Assembly (NCBI RefSeq): GCF_036812735.1
Contig: NZ_CP117523.1
Coordinates: 682,001-746,000, forward strand
DNA length: 64,000 nt
Reading direction: 5' to 3'
Source: Terrisporobacter glycolicus ATCC 14880 = DSM 1288
GTDB taxonomy: Bacteria; Bacillota; Clostridia; Peptostreptococcales; Peptostreptococcaceae
Both the position numbers and the translations under genes were made by a program. Position 1 is the first letter of the stretch. The number at the start of each line of letters is the position of its first letter. This document shows positions 8,569 through 16,975 of the stretch, one piece after another. The notes under the pieces are model-generated. The model made no database searches. It saw only the letters and a list, made by a program, of their open reading frames with translations, and was not told the origin of the DNA.

Positions 8569-8854
8569 ATGTAACGAAGGACATAATTAAAAAAATAGAA
8601 CAATAAGAGGTGTTTACCAGGCATAGTACTTATTGCTATAACAGTAGTTTCTGTATTAATTGCTAATAATAGTGCAAAGAAATAATATGTGGTTTAGTTA
8701 TTGGAAAACCACTTGGTGTAGTATCTTTTAGTTATATAGCAGCTAAACTGTATATGATGAAAATGTTATAAACTTAGCAAAAGTATCAATATTAACGGCT
8801 TCTATGATTTCCATAATGTTAACACATATGGGTTTGACATTATGGAAATCATAG
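8569..8854 (+). pseudogene. nhaA: NhaA Na+/H+ antiporter remnant
   Basis: Three fragments in different frames match NhaA in the correct order. First, GIVLIAITVVSVLIANNSA (8620-8679) is the N-terminal helix that normally follows the E-A-S-G-G motif. Second, CGLVIGKPLGVVSFSYIAAK (8688-8747) is the highly conserved GLxxGKPLG helix from the C-terminal half. Third, NLAKVSILTASMISIML (8771-8821) is the last-helix region. Roughly the middle two thirds of the gene (normally ~390 codons) is missing, and each fragment ends in a stop. A GGAG-then-ATG at about 8564-8574 runs straight into TAA. The remnant has the promoter at 8501-8529. It cannot encode a working transporter. Confidence 0.8.
8802..8854. 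repeat. Perfect 18-bp inverted repeat inside the nhaA remnant
   Basis: CTATGATTTCCATAATGT (8802-8819) is exactly complementary to ACATTATGGAAATCATAG (8837-8854) with a 17-nt loop. There is no T-run after it, so it is not a normal terminator. The right arm supplies the last codons and the stop of the third nhaA fragment, which suggests that it arose by a short inverted duplication during decay. Confidence 0.85.
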
Positions 8855-8884
8855 CCCAGTAGGATTAATACACTAGAAAGATTA

Positions 8885-8931
8885 AGAGTTATCTCAACAT
8901 AGTTATAATTGTTGAAATAACTCTTTTTTAA
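8885..8931. terminator. Bidirectional intrinsic terminator
   Basis: AGAGTTATCTCAACA pairs with TGTTGAAATAACTCT (one mismatch), followed by six T. On the minus strand it ends the Crp/Fnr gene. Confidence 0.8.
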
Positions 8932-8934
8932 CTA

Positions 8935-9579
8935 CTACAAATTAATAAGTTTAATTTTTCCTCGAGAAACCTCTATTTTTCCTTCTTTTTCAAATTTCTT
9001 AAGTATACGGCTAATAACTTCTCTAGAGGAGCCTAATTCGTTAGCAATATTTTCATGAGTAATGTAAAGTATATTTGAATCTAGATATCTACTTTGTTCT
9101 AATAGATAATCCGTAATTCTTTCATCCAAGCTAAAGAAGGTTGCCTGTTCCAATACATACATTACTTCAGATAATTTATCCTGTGTAAGGCTAAGGATAT
9201 AGTTCATAACATTAATATTAGATTGAGACAATTTTTTTAATAATGAACTATCAATAATTATAGCGCTAGCATCATTTTGGGCCTCTAAATTAACATCATA
9301 AGTTATATTTTTAAATGCGCAAGAAGCCGACAACATACAAACATCTCTGTCATATAGCTTGAACAAGGTAATTTGTCTACCACTAGGGGCAGAAATAAAT
9401 ACTCTGAAATTTCCACTCATAGTAATCAATAGTCCTGTGCAAGATGAATCTTTAGAATGAACAAGTTCACCTTTTTCATATTTGCCTATAGAGCTTTTTG
9501 AAATTAATTCATTCTTCTCCTCATTATTTAGATTCTTAAAAAAAGGAAGAGTTTCTTTAAGATAATACTCTTTATCCAT
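8935..9579 (-). CDS. Crp/Fnr-family transcription regulator with Cys-x5-Cys motif
   Basis: This 214-residue regulator starts at MDKEYY, because GGAGG lies just upstream of that ATG; the open frame continues 62 codons further up as a remnant of another gene. It has an N-terminal cyclic-nucleotide-binding-like beta roll (~15-115) and a C-terminal Crp-type helix-turn-helix (~160-200, ENIANELGSSREVISRILKK). No N-terminal four-Cys Fe-S motif as in Fnr is present. Cys47, Cys81 and Cys87 are clustered in the sensor domain, the last two in CMLSASC, so thiol or sulfane-sulfur sensing is plausible but inferred. Palindromes TGTGAT-N3-ATCACA upstream of this locus and a close copy at 17941 before the sulfur fusion gene are candidate binding sites. 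Confidence 0.85.
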   Translation of the reverse strand: MDKEYYLKETLPFFKNLNNEEKNELISKSSIGKYEKGELVHSKDSSCTGLLITMSGNFRVFISAPSGRQITLFKLYDRDVCMLSASCAFKNITYDVNLEAQNDASAIIIDSSLLKKLSQSNINVMNYILSLTQDKLSEVMYVLEQATFFSLDERITDYLLEQSRYLDSNILYITHENIANELGSSREVISRILKKFEKEGKIEVSRGKIKLINL

Positions 9580-9765
9580 TATATATCCTCCAAAATTATT
9601 TTTCAGGATTGATTTCGGAAGAAAGTATCTAAATAGCATAAATAAAACTCCAGTAATGAATAATCCCATGTATCCTATATTAAAAACTGATGGATATTGT
9701 GGTGATATATTAAGTAAAGTTAATTTGCCGAAATCAAATCCTGATATAAGTCTTATATTTTCTAA
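9580..9765 (-). pseudogene. C-terminal fragment of a membrane protein, in frame with the regulator
   Basis: Upstream of the regulator's start, 62 codons remain open in the same frame after a TAA at 9766-9768. They encode a sequence with the motif PQYPSVFNIGYMGLFITGV and then a hydrophobic helix ending FRYFLPKS. This looks like the last loop and helix of a polytopic membrane protein whose front part is lost; upstream DNA shows no continuation. I cannot name the family with confidence; a YeeE/YedE-type sulfur transporter is one possibility, which would fit a sulfur-linked regulator. The fragment has no start or ribosome site of its own. Confidence 0.5.
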
Positions 9766-9937
9766 TTAAATCATGTGGTAAATAATATTACCTTAGCTAA
9801 GTGTAAATCTTGAAGTCTTAACATGGCAAGTAAATTTTTATGATTTGTTTATATAAATCATATCCGAAAAATTAATATAATACTATGGTTAAAGTGTTTA
9901 ATTTCTGTTTATTTAAACAAATTATAACCTTTTATTA

Positions 9938-9952
9938 TGTGATAAAATCACA
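9938..9952. promoter_or_regulatory. Candidate Crp/Fnr-family operator (perfect palindrome)
   Basis: TGTGATAAAATCACA is a perfect 6-3-6 palindrome. On the minus strand a TATAAT (9921-9926) lies close by, placing the palindrome centre near -31 of a promoter that reads towards the membrane remnant and the regulator, a repressing position. A matching site occurs at 17941-17955. Confidence 0.5.
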
Positions 9953-9987
9953 AAAAAGACATTATCAAAATTGATAATGTCTTTTTT
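9953..9987. terminator. Intrinsic terminator for the minus-strand secreted protein gene
   Basis: AAAAAAGACATTATCAA pairs perfectly with TTGATAATGTCTTTTTT; the A/T tails allow use in both directions. Confidence 0.85.
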
Positions 9988-9992
9988 ATATA

Positions 9993-10532
9993 TTACCTCC
10001 AACACCTTTTACAAGGTCTATAGCCTTTTGACTTAGCTTTAGATTCCGTCATTTTTATGGCACCTTCCATATTATGAGCCTTAGCTGTTTTATGATAAAT
10101 ATTAGAAGTTGAATGTCCTCCATTTGCATAAACATACTTTGAAGATGATGAACTAGAAGAAGATGAGCTACTCTTAACTGTTATAGTTTTAGATTTAGTA
10201 GTGTAACCACTTTTATTAATCTTAACTGTAATTTTAGTGTTTTTCTTTTTCTTAGAAATTTTAATTGAGTAATTTCCAGAAGAAGATACAGTTGATTTAC
10301 CTACTTGCTTGCTACCAACATAAGCTTTAACAGTAGCACCTTTAGTCCCTTTCCCACTTATCTTTGTTGAAGAATTATATACTGAGTTAACAGTGAAAGT
10401 TTTAAACGTTTTCTTTGTAGCAGCCTCTATAACACTTACATTTTCAGTATTAATAATACTTAAACTTGGTGCAAGAGTCATAGAAAATGCTATTACAATA
10501 GATAAAGTTAATGATTTAAATATTTTTTTCAT
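9993..10532 (-). CDS. Secreted protein with Ig-like domain and C-terminal PCKRC motif
   Basis: This 179-residue protein has a signal peptide (Lys-rich start, hydrophobic ~8-25, likely cut after VIEAATK-type sequence near residue 38). Residues ~40-120 form a bacterial Ig-like fold of the Big type (VKAYVGSKQVGKSTVSSSG, then Lys-rich strands). A run of 11 Ser is a flexible linker. The last ~45 residues resemble a small domain found at the ends of many clostridial secreted proteins, normally Y-H-x(n)-C ... K-S-K-G-Y-x-P-C-x-x-C; here the final KSKGYRPCKRCWR is kept but the usual upstream Cys is absent (AHNMEGA). It is probably cell-surface or extracellular. Monocistronic, with an AGGGGG ribosome site. 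Function unknown. Confidence 0.65.
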   Translation of the reverse strand: MKKIFKSLTLSIVIAFSMTLAPSLSIINTENVSVIEAATKKTFKTFTVNSVYNSSTKISGKGTKGATVKAYVGSKQVGKSTVSSSGNYSIKISKKKKNTKITVKINKSGYTTKSKTITVKSSSSSSSSSSSKYVYANGGHSTSNIYHKTAKAHNMEGAIKMTESKAKSKGYRPCKRCWR

Positions 10533-10719
10533 TACATATACCCCCTAAATTATGATTAATATTTTGTATAAATTTTTGACGTTACATGGGAAATTATAGC
10601 ATTATTAATCTAAGTTTATCAATATATAAATTAAGAATATAATAATAAGGATAAAAAAAATATAAATATGCATAATTATAAGGTAAAATAAAAATAGATA
10701 TAATTAGCTGGAGGAGAAA

Positions 10720-11580
10720 ATGATAAATAAAGAACAGTTTTTAAATATGTATAAAATAAATGAAGAAGAACTTAAAAAAGAAAATATAAGTTGGAAAGAT
10801 TTAAAAGCAATACACGATGATTTTATCGATTCAAAAAAAAGCTATGAAACTCAGGCAGATTTAGTTGCCAATATACTTAGAGCTCAGCCAAAGGTTCACT
10901 CAGTAAAAACTAGAGTAAAGGATGTAAGTCACTTAATAGAAAAAGTAATTAGAAAAACTCCTGAAAGAAGAGCTAAATATGGACAAGATTTTAATTTCAC
11001 ATCAGAAAACTATAAAGATGAAATTACAGATTTACTTGGTATAAGAGTAATACATATATTTAAAGAAGATTGGGAAGAAATACATAATTTTATAACTAAT
11101 ATGTGGGATGTTATGGAGATAGTAGCTAATGTAAGAGAAGGAGATGACACTAGAAAATTTGATGAACAGGGAATAGCTGTTTGTTCAAGACCATCAGGAT
11201 ATAGATCAGTACATTATTTATTAGAATCTTATCCAACCAATAAAAAACTTATTACTGAGGTTCAAGTTAGAACTATATTTGAAGAAGGTTATGGAGAAAT
11301 AGATCATCAACTTAGATACTCTCATGAAGATATTCCAGATCTTTTAGGTCAAAATTTAATGTTGTTAAATAGAATAGCAGGAAGTTCTGATGAGATGGCA
11401 TCTTTAATAAATAGATTAAGTCAAAGTATTCAAGAAGTAGAGGACAAGTTTAAAGCAAAAATAAATGAAAAAGATAAGAAGATACAAAGTTTGAAATATA
11501 AAATATCAAATGAATTTGATATAGCTAATAAGAATAAAGAAGTTTTAATAAAAGAAATTGATGACATATTAAATCACTAA
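10720..11580 (+). CDS. RelA/SpoT-domain (p)ppGpp synthetase, small alarmone synthetase-like
   Basis: This 286-residue cytosolic protein has a single nucleotidyltransferase domain of the RelA/SpoT type: VKTRVKDVSHLIEKV (~62-76), DLLGIRVIHIF (~106-116), SRPSGYRSVHYLLES (~148-162) and EVQVRTIFEEGYGEIDHQL (~172-190). There is no HD hydrolase, TGS or ACT domain. It should transfer pyrophosphate from ATP to GDP/GTP. The C-terminal ~70 residues are a Lys/Glu-rich predicted coiled coil (KINEKDKKIQSLKYK) that may mediate oligomer or partner binding. The ribosome site GGAGGAG is ideal. It stands alone. Because no hydrolase domain is present, ppGpp removal would rely on another enzyme. Confidence 0.85.
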   Translation: MINKEQFLNMYKINEEELKKENISWKDLKAIHDDFIDSKKSYETQADLVANILRAQPKVHSVKTRVKDVSHLIEKVIRKTPERRAKYGQDFNFTSENYKDEITDLLGIRVIHIFKEDWEEIHNFITNMWDVMEIVANVREGDDTRKFDEQGIAVCSRPSGYRSVHYLLESYPTNKKLITEVQVRTIFEEGYGEIDHQLRYSHEDIPDLLGQNLMLLNRIAGSSDEMASLINRLSQSIQEVEDKFKAKINEKDKKIQSLKYKISNEFDIANKNKEVLIKEIDDILNH

Positions 11581-11693
11581 AAATATAAGGATAAATTTCA
11601 TAAATAATCTATCCTATTTTAATGTATAAATATTCAATTTTATTAGTAACTACTCATATAATTTATAGATAAATAAATATGGAGGATTTATAT

Positions 11694-12679
11694 ATGGAGT
11701 TCAATGTAGATCAAATGGTTTGCAAATTGTCTTGTCATGGATAATTGTCAGAGATAACGTATTTTAATATATATGATAATATAATGCTTTATGATACAAA
11801 TATATGTATTGATGACATTGATGTAACTATGCCTAAAGTTGATATTTATTTTGTTAAGGTTATTGATACAAAAAAAGGAGTATCCTTAGAAGGTCAGTAT
11901 TTAAGTGGTAAAAACTTATTGTACTCGGAAATTATTATTAATATAAGTGATGATGTTATAACTAAAGTGTTTGTGCAAGATGATATACCGAAAGAAACTA
12001 GATTTATAGAAAATTCTGTTGTTGTTAACAACATAAGTAAAGGAGGATTAAATCCTCAAGATTGTTTTCGCATTGTGGATATTAAAGCTAAAGAAAAGAT
12101 AATAATAAAATTCAAAGCATTAGTATTACCACAATATGGAGGTGATGAAATAATTAAAAATTATTCTAGTATAGAATATGATTACTTATATAATATAAAA
12201 AAACGAAAGATAGAATAAATATTATTAGTAATGAAGTAGGTACATTTGTCAAAAATATGGTTTTTAATCAAATAACCGTAGATAATAAGATTGAAGTATG
12301 TAATTTAGTAGAAGATGTCTAAAATACAAAAGTTACTATTGAAATAATGGATATAAAAATTATTAATGCACCAATGAATAATATAGATGAATTATGTACA
12401 AAATCTAATGAAAATATGTGTTTAGTCCTTGTGGTAGGAACAATAAAATATGATATAACTTATAAAGATGTACATAGAAGAAATAATAAGCTAAATAAGA
12501 AGGTTATAAGAGAATATTGTGTGGAAGATATATTTGGATTTTCTTGTTGTCTAGTTGTGCCTGTGGGAATAACTTACGGAAATAAGTATGATATAAATTG
12601 TATTATAGAGGATTCAATAACTACTATAACAAATCCAAATACATTGTATTTAAGTACAAATATATTGTTTTATTATTAA
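11694..12679 (+). pseudogene. Broken DUF11-type surface/repeat-domain protein gene
   Basis: An ATG with GGAGG (11694) opens a frame that hits TAA at 11742-11744 after 16 codons and then continues in the same frame to 12218. That part contains IKFKALVLP and a SEIIINISDD...DDIPKETRFIENSVVVN segment, the beta-sandwich pattern of DUF11 repeats (a domain in large clostridial and bacillar surface proteins). The homologous frame continues after a frameshift near 12205, passes another stop at about 12320, and runs to TAA at 12679. All pieces lie in order and cover ~330 codons, so this is one gene with at least two nonsense changes and one frameshift. A terminator follows. The two longer pieces might be miscalled as separate genes. 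Confidence 0.7.
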
Positions 12680-12718
12680 AGCCATAAATTATAAAAATTA
12701 TAATTTATGGCTTTAATA
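12678..12718 (+). terminator. Intrinsic terminator
   Basis: AAAGCCATAAATTATA pairs with TATAATTTATGGCTTT; it ends the broken DUF11-type gene. Confidence 0.75.
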
Positions 12719-12827
12719 ATATTTAAGTATAATTTCTTATATGGAAATATTAATCTTTTTACATGGTTATACTAATGATAATTTAATATAATAAAATATT
12801 TATTACATAATAATGGAGGTATAATAT

Positions 12828-13667
12828 ATGTCAAAAAAAACGAGACTAATTACATTGTTTTTATGCTTAGTTACAATGCTTATATCTATAGCTTGTAGAA
12901 AAACTGAAACTACTGAAAAATCGAATTCTAGTACTAGTAGTATAACGGTGTCAGGATCAACATCAGTGGGACCTCTTATGGAAAAAGAAGCAGAAAAATT
13001 TCAAGAAGCTAACTCAGGCATGAAAGTTGAAATAAATCAATTAGGTTCTTCAGCGGGAATAAAAGATACAATAAATGGAACAGTTCAAATAGGTATGTCA
13101 TCTCGTGATTTAAAAGAACAAGAAAAGGCAGAAGGTCTTACAGAAGTTGAAATTGCTTATGATGGAATAGCTATAATCTCAAATAAAGCTAATAATGTAA
13201 AATCTCTTACAATGTCACAAGTAAAAGATATTTATACTGGCAAAATTAAAAATTGGAAAGAATTAGGAGGTAAAGATAGTGAGATAGTTGTTGTTTCAAG
13301 AGAAGATGGTTCTGGAACTAGAGATGCTTTTCAAGAAATAGTAGGATATACATCAGAAGAACTCACTAAAAAGGCACAAATAGGTGATGGATCAGGAAAT
13401 ATAAAATCAACAGTAGCTGGTAATGAAAATGCTATTGGATTTATATCTTTTGAATATGTGGACGATAAAATAAATGCTATAAACATTGATGAAATTGCAC
13501 CAAAGGCAGAAAATGTAAAAAATAAATCTTATAAAATATCAAGACCATTTTTACTAATATATAAAGAAGAAAACTTAAAAGATAATGGAAATAAATTAAT
13601 AGATTTTATCTTAAGCGAAGAAGGACAAAAAATTGTAGAAGAAAATGGATTAATAAGAATAAAATAA
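12828..13667 (+). CDS. pstS: Phosphate ABC transporter substrate-binding lipoprotein PstS
   Basis: This 279-residue lipoprotein binds inorganic phosphate outside the membrane. It has a lipoprotein signal with lipobox LISIAC (Cys23 is lipidated), a short Ser/Thr linker, and the PBP-like fold starting VSGSTSVGPLMEKEAEKF. The phosphate-contacting motifs ITVSGSTS, IGMSSRDLK and VVSREDGSGTRDAF, typical of PstS, are all present. It is first in a pstS-pstC-pstA-pstB-phoU cluster and has an AATGGAGG ribosome site. A hairpin follows it and may set its level above the rest of the operon. Control by a PhoP-type regulator is likely from family knowledge, but I cannot mark a Pho box. Confidence 0.93.
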   Translation: MSKKTRLITLFLCLVTMLISIACRKTETTEKSNSSTSSITVSGSTSVGPLMEKEAEKFQEANSGMKVEINQLGSSAGIKDTINGTVQIGMSSRDLKEQEKAEGLTEVEIAYDGIAIISNKANNVKSLTMSQVKDIYTGKIKNWKELGGKDSEIVVVSREDGSGTRDAFQEIVGYTSEELTKKAQIGDGSGNIKSTVAGNENAIGFISFEYVDDKINAINIDEIAPKAENVKNKSYKISRPFLLIYKEENLKDNGNKLIDFILSEEGQKIVEENGLIRIK

Positions 13668-13677
13668 TATGCTCAAT

Positions 13678-13711
13678 AAATCCTCCTTTATTAATCTAAG
13701 GAGGATTTTAT
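13678..13711 (+). promoter_or_regulatory. Intercistronic hairpin between pstS and pstC
   Basis: AAATCCTCCTT pairs with AAGGAGGATTT, followed by TATA rather than a long T-run. It could act as a partial terminator or an mRNA 3'-end stabiliser for pstS, giving more binding protein than permease. Confidence 0.6.
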
Positions 13712-13729
13712 ACATCTAAGGAGAAGCCT

Positions 13730-14632
13730 ATGAACGAAAATATTAATCGTGTGAAAAATAATTCAAATAAAAATAAATATTTAATAGAAAGTCTTACATC
13801 AAAGATATTTTTACTAAGTGCATTTATTTCTGTAATAAGCTTATTACTTATAATAGGTTTTGTTTTCTACAAAGGTTCCATACCATTTATATCTAAAGGA
13901 TATTCATTTATTGATTTTTTATTTGGAACAGAATGGGTACCATCTGCAGACAAATTTGGTATATTACCTATGATATTAGCATCAGTATATGCAACCTTAG
14001 GTTCTTTAATTATAGGTGTTCCTGTGGGAATTTTAACTGCAACATTTATAGTAGAAGTTGCTCCAAAATCCTTAAGTAAAATAATTTCTCCAGCAGTAGA
14101 GTTATTGGCAGGAATTCCATCAGTATTATATGGAATATTTGGTTTAGCATTTCTAGTTCCTAAAATACAAAAAATATTTAATTTACCAAAAGGTCAAAGC
14201 TTACTAGCAGTAATTATTGTTTTAGCAGTAATGATGCTGCCAACTATAATTACTGTGTCAGAAACAGCAATAAGGGCTGTACCTAAATCATATAAAGAAG
14301 CATCTTTGGCTCTTGGAGCATCAAAAACACAAACTACTTTTAATATAGTTATTCCAGCAGCTAAATCAGGAATTTTAGCAGCTGTAGTACTTGGAGTAGG
14401 ACGTGCTATTGGTGAAACTATGGCAGTTATACTAGTAGCAGGAAATTCACCAGCAATTCCAAGTTCATTGATGGATAGCGTGAGACCTCTTACTACAAAC
14501 ATTGTTTTAGAAATGGGATACGCCTTTGGAACACATCAAGAAATGTTATTTGCAACAGGAATTGTGTTATTTATATTCATTATTATACTTAACCTAATAC
14601 TAAGTAGGATTTCTAATAAGGAGGAAGATTAA
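13730..14632 (+). CDS. pstC: Phosphate ABC transporter permease PstC
   Basis: This 300-residue permease has six membrane helices, the first at ~25-50. The ABC permease EAA loop is seen as YKEASLALGASKTQTTFNIV (~187-206), the contact for PstB. ELLAGIPSVLYGIFGLA (~125-141) is the hallmark PstC/PstA segment. The end ...AIGETMAVILVAGNSP is also conserved. It forms a heterodimeric channel with PstA, and their genes are one base apart. The ribosome site AAGGAGAA precedes the ATG. Confidence 0.94.
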   Translation: MNENINRVKNNSNKNKYLIESLTSKIFLLSAFISVISLLLIIGFVFYKGSIPFISKGYSFIDFLFGTEWVPSADKFGILPMILASVYATLGSLIIGVPVGILTATFIVEVAPKSLSKIISPAVELLAGIPSVLYGIFGLAFLVPKIQKIFNLPKGQSLLAVIIVLAVMMLPTIITVSETAIRAVPKSYKEASLALGASKTQTTFNIVIPAAKSGILAAVVLGVGRAIGETMAVILVAGNSPAIPSSLMDSVRPLTTNIVLEMGYAFGTHQEMLFATGIVLFIFIIILNLILSRISNKEED

Positions 14633-14633
14633 T

Positions 14634-15455
14634 ATGAATAAAACTAAAGATAACATATTGAATGCTTTAGTATATTTGTGCGCAATATTTACAATAAGTG
14701 TTCTCATATTAATAGTAGGTTTTATATTTTTAAATGGTATAAAACTGATTAGTCCATCCTTTATATTTGGAAATTATTCATCTAGTGGTGGTGGAATTAA
14801 GCCAATGATTATAACTACATTATACGTAGTATTATTATCCATATTAATAGCAACTCCTATTGGCATATTATCAGCAGTATATCTGCAAGAATATGCAAAG
14901 CAAGGAAAGGTAGTTAAGATAATTAGATTTGCTACAGAAAGTTTATCAGGAATACCATCCATAGTTTATGGATTATTTGGAGGCATATTTTTTGTAGTAG
15001 CTCTTAATTATTCTTATTCCATATTATCAGGGGCACTTACTGTGTCCATTATAATTCTTCCTATTATAATTAGAACTACAGAAGAATCTTTAAAAACTGT
15101 ACCTGATAGTTATAGAGAAGCGTCTTTAGGATTAGGTGCAACAAAGTTTCAAACTCTATATAAAATTATTATTCCAAGTGCCATACCAGGTATTTTGTCT
15201 GGCGTAATTTTAGCCATGGGTAGAGTTATAGGTGAATCGGCGGCTATATTACTTACAGCAGGAACTGTGGCACAAATGCCTTACTCATTATTTGATAGTG
15301 CAAGAACTTTAACAGTACAAGCATATTTAGTAACTAAGGAAAATGGAGATATAAATCAGGCTTGTGCAGTGGGAATAGTTTTAATAGTAATAATATTAGC
15401 CCTAAATTATATTGCCAAATTAATAAGCAAGAAATTTAATAAAGCTAATTACTAA
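14634..15455 (+). CDS. pstA: Phosphate ABC transporter permease PstA
   Basis: This 273-residue membrane protein has six helices. It carries [17 protein letters not shown] (~100-116), the EAA loop [20 protein letters not shown] (~161-180), and [15 protein letters not shown] (~197-211). It starts one base after the pstC stop with AGGAGG upstream inside pstC, so translation is coupled. It pairs with PstC to move phosphate into the cell using ATP hydrolysis by PstB. Confidence 0.94.
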   Translation: MNKTKDNILNALVYLCAIFTISVLILIVGFIFLNGIKLISPSFIFGNYSSSGGGIKPMIITTLYVVLLSILIATPIGILSAVYLQEYAKQGKVVKIIRFATESLSGIPSIVYGLFGGIFFVVALNYSYSILSGALTVSIIILPIIIRTTEESLKTVPDSYREASLGLGATKFQTLYKIIIPSAIPGILSGVILAMGRVIGESAAILLTAGTVAQMPYSLFDSARTLTVQAYLVTKENGDINQACAVGIVLIVIILALNYIAKLISKKFNKANY

Positions 15456-15469
15456 AGAGAGGTGTTAAA

Positions 15470-16228
15470 ATGTCACAAAATATTAAAATAAGCGTAAGAA
15501 ATTTAGAATTATTTTATGGTGATAATAAAGCTTTAAAAAATATAAATATAGATATAGAAGCTAACGAAGTAACTGCTTTAATTGGTCCATCGGGATGTGG
15601 AAAATCTACCTTTTTAAGAACTTTAAATAGAATGAACGATCTTATTGATAATGTGAAAATAACTGGAGAAATTAAGTTAGAAGGGGTAGATATTTATAAA
15701 GATGATGATGTTATAGAACTTAGGACAAAGGTGGGAATGGTATTTCAAAAACCAAACCCATTTCCAATGAGTATTTATGATAATGTGGCATATGGGCCAA
15801 GAGTACATGGTATAAAAGATAAAAAACAGCTGGATAAAATTGTTGAAGAAAGTTTAAAAGGTGCGGCTATTTGGGATGAAGTTAAAGATAGGATTAAATT
15901 TTCAGCTCTTGGACTGTCTGGAGGTCAACAGCAACGTATTTGCATAGCTAGGACTATTGCTCTTAAGCCTGAGGTTATACTTATGGATGAACCAACTTCA
16001 GCCCTAGACCCTATCTCCACACTAAAAGTAGAAGAGCTTATAGAAGAGATGAAGGAAAAGTTTACAGTGGTAATAGTAACTCACAATATGCAACAAGCGG
16101 CAAGGATTTCTGATAAAACAGCATTTTTTCTAAGTGGTGATTTAGTGGAGTTTGATAACACAAAAACAGTATTTACAAATCCTACAGATCAAAGAACAGA
16201 AGACTATATTACAGGTAGATTTGGATGA
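15470..16228 (+). CDS. pstB: Phosphate ABC transporter ATPase PstB
   Basis: This 252-residue cytosolic ATPase has Walker [10 protein letters not shown] (~38-46), Q-loop [20 protein letters not shown] (the PNPFPMSI string is a PstB hallmark), signature LSGGQQQR, Walker [14 protein letters not shown] and switch His in [13 protein letters not shown]. Length matches the family. It powers PstA/PstC and lies 14 bp after pstA, with AGAGAGGTG as ribosome site. Confidence 0.96.
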   Translation: MSQNIKISVRNLELFYGDNKALKNINIDIEANEVTALIGPSGCGKSTFLRTLNRMNDLIDNVKITGEIKLEGVDIYKDDDVIELRTKVGMVFQKPNPFPMSIYDNVAYGPRVHGIKDKKQLDKIVEESLKGAAIWDEVKDRIKFSALGLSGGQQQRICIARTIALKPEVILMDEPTSALDPISTLKVEELIEEMKEKFTVVIVTHNMQQAARISDKTAFFLSGDLVEFDNTKTVFTNPTDQRTEDYITGRFG

Positions 16229-16245
16229 AAATAAGGAGTGTTTAC

Positions 16246-16905
16246 ATGAAAAAAAATGATAATAACTTGGGTTTAAGTATAAATTATTTAAAGGATATTG
16301 CCGTAGAAATGATGGGTAAGTGTGAAAATATTGTTGAAGAAGCTGTAAATGCAATGGTTGAAAAAGATATAGACAAATCTAAAGAAATAATAGGTCTAGA
16401 CGATGATATAGATAATCTAAGAGGATATATAAGAGAGCAAATTATTGAACTTATTGCACTTAGACAACCAATGGCAAAGGATTTAAGAACTATATATGCA
16501 CTTAGTACTATGTCTACGGAACTTGAAAGAATTGGTGATTACGCTGTAAATATTGCTATGGAAACAATTAAGATAGGTGAAGATGAGTACGTCGAAGAGC
16601 TAATAGATATACCTAAAATGAAAAGAGTAAGTATGGATATGTTAAAAAGTGCAAAAACTGCTTTTATAAATAGTGATGTAAAGCTAGCTCATAAAACAGC
16701 TCTACAAGATGATATAATAGACGATTTATATAATGAAGTATATATAGATTGTATCTCTGCCATGAAAAGAGATGAAAGAAACATACCTCAGGCTGTAAGG
16801 TTATTGCTGGTTGGACGATTTTTAGAAAGAATAGGAGATCATGTAACAAATATTTGTGAAATGATAATATACTCAATTAAAGGCGAAATGCTCGAGCTGG
16901 ATTAA
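16246..16905 (+). CDS. phoU: Phosphate signalling regulator PhoU
   Basis: The 219-residue all-helical cytosolic protein has two PhoU repeats, each with the metal-binding E(D)-x-x-x-D pattern: DDDIDNLRGYIREQ (~46-59) with DLRTIYALSTMSTELERIGDYA, and DDIIDDLYNEVY with VRLLLVGRFLERIGDHVTNI near the end. I chose the ATG at 16246, which has AAGGAG eight bases upstream, over an ATG at 16225 that overlaps the pstB stop. PhoU links Pst transport to the PhoR kinase and limits phosphate uptake. A terminator ends the operon directly after it. Confidence 0.93.
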   Translation: MKKNDNNLGLSINYLKDIAVEMMGKCENIVEEAVNAMVEKDIDKSKEIIGLDDDIDNLRGYIREQIIELIALRQPMAKDLRTIYALSTMSTELERIGDYAVNIAMETIKIGEDEYVEELIDIPKMKRVSMDMLKSAKTAFINSDVKLAHKTALQDDIIDDLYNEVYIDCISAMKRDERNIPQAVRLLLVGRFLERIGDHVTNICEMIIYSIKGEMLELD

Positions 16906-16908
16906 ATT

Positions 16909-16947
16909 AAAAAATCTGTAAAGAAAATATCTTTACAGATTTTTTAT
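16909..16947 (+). terminator. Intrinsic terminator of the pst operon
   Basis: AAAAAATCTGTAAAG pairs with CTTTACAGATTTTTT. A/T tails on both sides may serve the convergent minus-strand gene as well. Confidence 0.88.
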
Positions 16948-16975
16948 TACAATAAAACATCATTTAATGATGTTA

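Noticed and set aside
12347-12679. Separate 110-residue gene
   Set aside because: It lacks a ribosome site and continues the broken DUF11-type frame, so it is treated as part of the pseudogene 11694-12679.
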